Source: Gammaproteobacteria bacterium (GTDB lineage: Bacteria; Pseudomonadota; Gammaproteobacteria; Chromatiales; Chromatiaceae). Taken from it: a DNA stretch of 7,420 nt. Positions 6,239 through 7,420 of this stretch are shown piece by piece (position 1 is the first letter of the stretch; every line of letters begins with the position of its first letter). The position numbers and the translations under genes were made by a program. The stretch spans positions 1 through 7,420 of the forward strand of contig JABDQZ010000295.1 in assembly GCA_013041975.1 (NCBI GenBank), written 5' to 3'. The notes beneath the pieces are model-generated. The model worked only from the letters and a program-made list of their open reading frames with translations, had not been told where the DNA came from and ran no database searches.

Positions 6239-6258
6239 GCGCTTAGCATTCTAAGCGC
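6239..6258. terminator. Inverted repeat between convergent genes, probable shared terminator
   Basis: GCGCTTAG, loop CATT, CTAAGCGC: a perfect 8-base-pair hairpin in the 54-base gap between the kinase stop and the sulfur oxygenase reductase stop. On the minus strand it is followed after a few bases by a CTTTTTC stretch. On the plus strand the downstream sequence is only AT-rich. It may end the minus-strand transcript and, less efficiently, the plus-strand one. Confidence 0.5.
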
Positions 6259-6270
6259 ATTGATTAGAAT

Positions 6271-7215
6271 TTAATTGTCTGCTTTGTTCAACACTTCACG
6301 GTACGTCTGTTCACGAAACATCGAATCGGCCATTCTAACAGTAGGTAACTGTAAACAATTGTTAAGGACCTTGGGACCGTGAACAAACAGAATCTCGGGC
6401 TTTACATTCACATGCGGCATATTACCCTGTGCTGCTTCCAGTGATTCCCACTCGACCATCACCAGGTATTCAGCCGGTATGGTATAGCCCTCCCAAACCT
6501 CGGCAGTGCGTTTAAGTTTACTGCCAGAACTGTCTTTCAGGTCTTCGAGCATGGATTCAACGGTGGCATGACCGCTGCCCAGCGTTGACTGGCCGATACG
6601 TTTTAAAATCTGAAAACCCAGCATACCGGTTGATTCTTTGAGCATGCTCATCGTCTCGATTTCTGCCTGTTCAAACTCTTCTTCTTTACCCGGTTTGATG
6701 CGATGAGTTGCCATAACAGTTACCGTCTTGCCCGAATCCACAGCAAAACCCGAGGTATTACCCGCCTGGCTTTTGTTGAGCCACTGATTCATCGAAACAA
6801 GTTTGGGCAGGTCGGCATGGACAACACGGAAGATGGGTTCTTCAGGCCCTTCAAGAAGGACTTCCCCGCATTTGGCACAGGTATCGATGACCACATCCTC
6901 AAACGTTTCGTGGAAGTTTTCATGATCCTGCCAGGTATCCCAGTAGGTAAACTGGTCTATCCAGATATGCGACAACTGATCACCCATGTCACTGCTGGCT
7001 CCCCAGCGCATTCCCATCGGACAGGAACCTAGCTGTCGCATCAGGTCAAAGCCTTTAAAGCCTGGTGTGAGTGCCGTCGACAGGCACATTTTTGAACTTG
7101 CCTGCTTCATCATACTCATCAGGTTAGGATCATTTTTGATCAGCACCCGGTTGATGGCAACATAGAGAGGTGAGGCAGGTTCAGCGTCAAATAAAGCTTT
7201 GATATCCAGGCTCAT
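6271..7215 (-). CDS. sor: Sulfur oxygenase reductase
   Basis: This encodes 314 residues, close to the usual length (about 310) of this cytoplasmic, cofactor-independent non-haem iron enzyme. It disproportionates elemental sulfur with oxygen to sulfite, sulfide and thiosulfate. In archaeal homologues it forms a 24-subunit hollow sphere. All key residues of the Acidianus ambivalens enzyme can be placed with identical spacing. The iron ligands are H98 and H102 (WQDHENFH) and E126 (GPEEPI). The sulfur-binding cysteines are C44 (KMCLST), C113 and C116 (CAKC). The sequence PLYVAIN near residue 16 and the second ferredoxin-like half (HRIKPGKEEEFEQA, about 171-184; QYLVxVEW-like 'EYLVMVEW', 249-256) also fit. 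ATG 7215 has CGGAA upstream. Its GC content is visibly higher than that of its neighbours. It is transcribed alone, after the end of a GGDEF gene 139 bases upstream. Confidence 0.93.
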   Translation of the reverse strand: MSLDIKALFDAEPASPLYVAINRVLIKNDPNLMSMMKQASSKMCLSTALTPGFKGFDLMRQLGSCPMGMRWGASSDMGDQLSHIWIDQFTYWDTWQDHENFHETFEDVVIDTCAKCGEVLLEGPEEPIFRVVHADLPKLVSMNQWLNKSQAGNTSGFAVDSGKTVTVMATHRIKPGKEEEFEQAEIETMSMLKESTGMLGFQILKRIGQSTLGSGHATVESMLEDLKDSSGSKLKRTAEVWEGYTIPAEYLVMVEWESLEAAQGNMPHVNVKPEILFVHGPKVLNNCLQLPTVRMADSMFREQTYREVLNKADN

Positions 7216-7248
7216 AATTGGGTTCCGTTAATATGATTAAAAAAATTG

Positions 7249-7254
7249 ATTATC
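7249..7254 (-). promoter_or_regulatory. Candidate -10 element for the sulfur oxygenase reductase gene
   Basis: On the minus strand, GATAAT (7254-7249) matches TATAAT at 5 of 6 positions. The predicted start is near 7242, giving a leader of about 27 bases that contains a T run. The sequence 17 bases upstream is a poor -35 hexamer and lies at the edge of a perfect palindrome, so the promoter may depend on a regulator. Confidence 0.35.
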
Positions 7255-7268
7255 GGTATTCTCACAGA

Positions 7269-7285
7269 TTTATCACCCTGATAAA
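7269..7285. promoter_or_regulatory. Perfect 17-bp palindrome in the sulfur oxygenase reductase promoter region
   Basis: TTTATCA, then CCC, then TGATAAA: perfect 7-base arms around a 3-base spacer. Its centre lies about 35 bases before the predicted transcription start, overlapping the -35 region, which suits a repressor or a class II activator. It also satisfies the loose LysR-type T-N11-A pattern. It is not an FNR box, because the half-sites have the opposite order. The regulator is unknown. Confidence 0.5.
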
Positions 7286-7354
7286 AGTGCTCCATTTCAA
7301 TGACTGTGACGTACCGGCCGTCCCTTGCAGAAAACTCGACTACCTGCCGATGCT

Positions 7355-7420
7355 CTAAGTCACTTCAATACCAGTGGTTTTGTTTCTACCTTCATGTTTG
7401 GCTTTGTATAACTGCTCGTC
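7355..7420 (-). CDS. Second GGDEF-domain protein, C-terminal fragment cut by the window edge
   Basis: Only the last 21 residues and the TAG stop are in the window. They begin DEQLYKAKHEGRNKT, the highly typical final helix and strand of GGDEF diguanylate cyclase domains ('ADxALYxAKxxGRNxv'). The frame is open to the window end. Nothing can be said about its sensor domain, the GGDEF signature itself, or whether it is active. It lies upstream of the sulfur oxygenase reductase gene on the same strand, 139 bases away, with a regulatory palindrome between them, so separate transcription is likely. Confidence 0.85.
   Translation of the reverse strand, partial: DEQLYKAKHEGRNKTTGIEVT

Overview
The window (7,420 bases, AT-rich apart from one gene) looks like chromosomal DNA of a Gram-negative proteobacterium, most likely a gammaproteobacterium with a sulfur-oxidising, facultatively anaerobic life. 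The evidence is a sulfur oxygenase reductase with all of its known active-site residues, a perfect FNR/ANR-type operator, two diguanylate cyclases, a membrane histidine kinase, and a small two-helix membrane protein (positions 64-342) of a kind I associate with gammaproteobacteria. No species can be named from the sequence alone.

Layout, left to right. Positions 64-342 (minus) encode a small two-helix membrane protein. Positions 472-1212 (minus) encode an unrecognised soluble protein ending in a tandem octapeptide. Positions 1325-2422 (minus) encode a protein of the D-2-hydroxyacid / phosphoglycerate dehydrogenase family that has lost the catalytic histidine; it has a good sigma70-type promoter at 2566-2594 and a 19-bp palindrome just upstream. 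On the plus strand, 2765-2906 holds what looks like an unannotated small-RNA gene: a perfect FNR box, a -10 element at the spacing expected of a class II FNR promoter, three successive hairpins, and a terminal U run. Positions 2905-3132 (minus) encode another two-helix membrane protein whose stop codon overlaps that terminator. Positions 3268-4386 (minus) encode a membrane GGDEF diguanylate cyclase, divergent from a membrane sensor histidine kinase at 4657-6216 (plus). The kinase converges on the sulfur oxygenase reductase gene (6271-7215, minus) across a short gap holding a perfect inverted repeat. The window ends inside the C-terminus of a second GGDEF protein (7355-7420, minus).

The genes do not form one operon. 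They read as a set of separately transcribed units for signalling (c-di-GMP, histidine kinase), oxygen-responsive control (FNR box and small RNA) and sulfur metabolism. The items most worth following up are the predicted FNR-controlled small RNA, the sulfur oxygenase reductase with an operator-like palindrome in its promoter region, and the apparent pseudo-dehydrogenase. I see nothing to annotate in 1-63.
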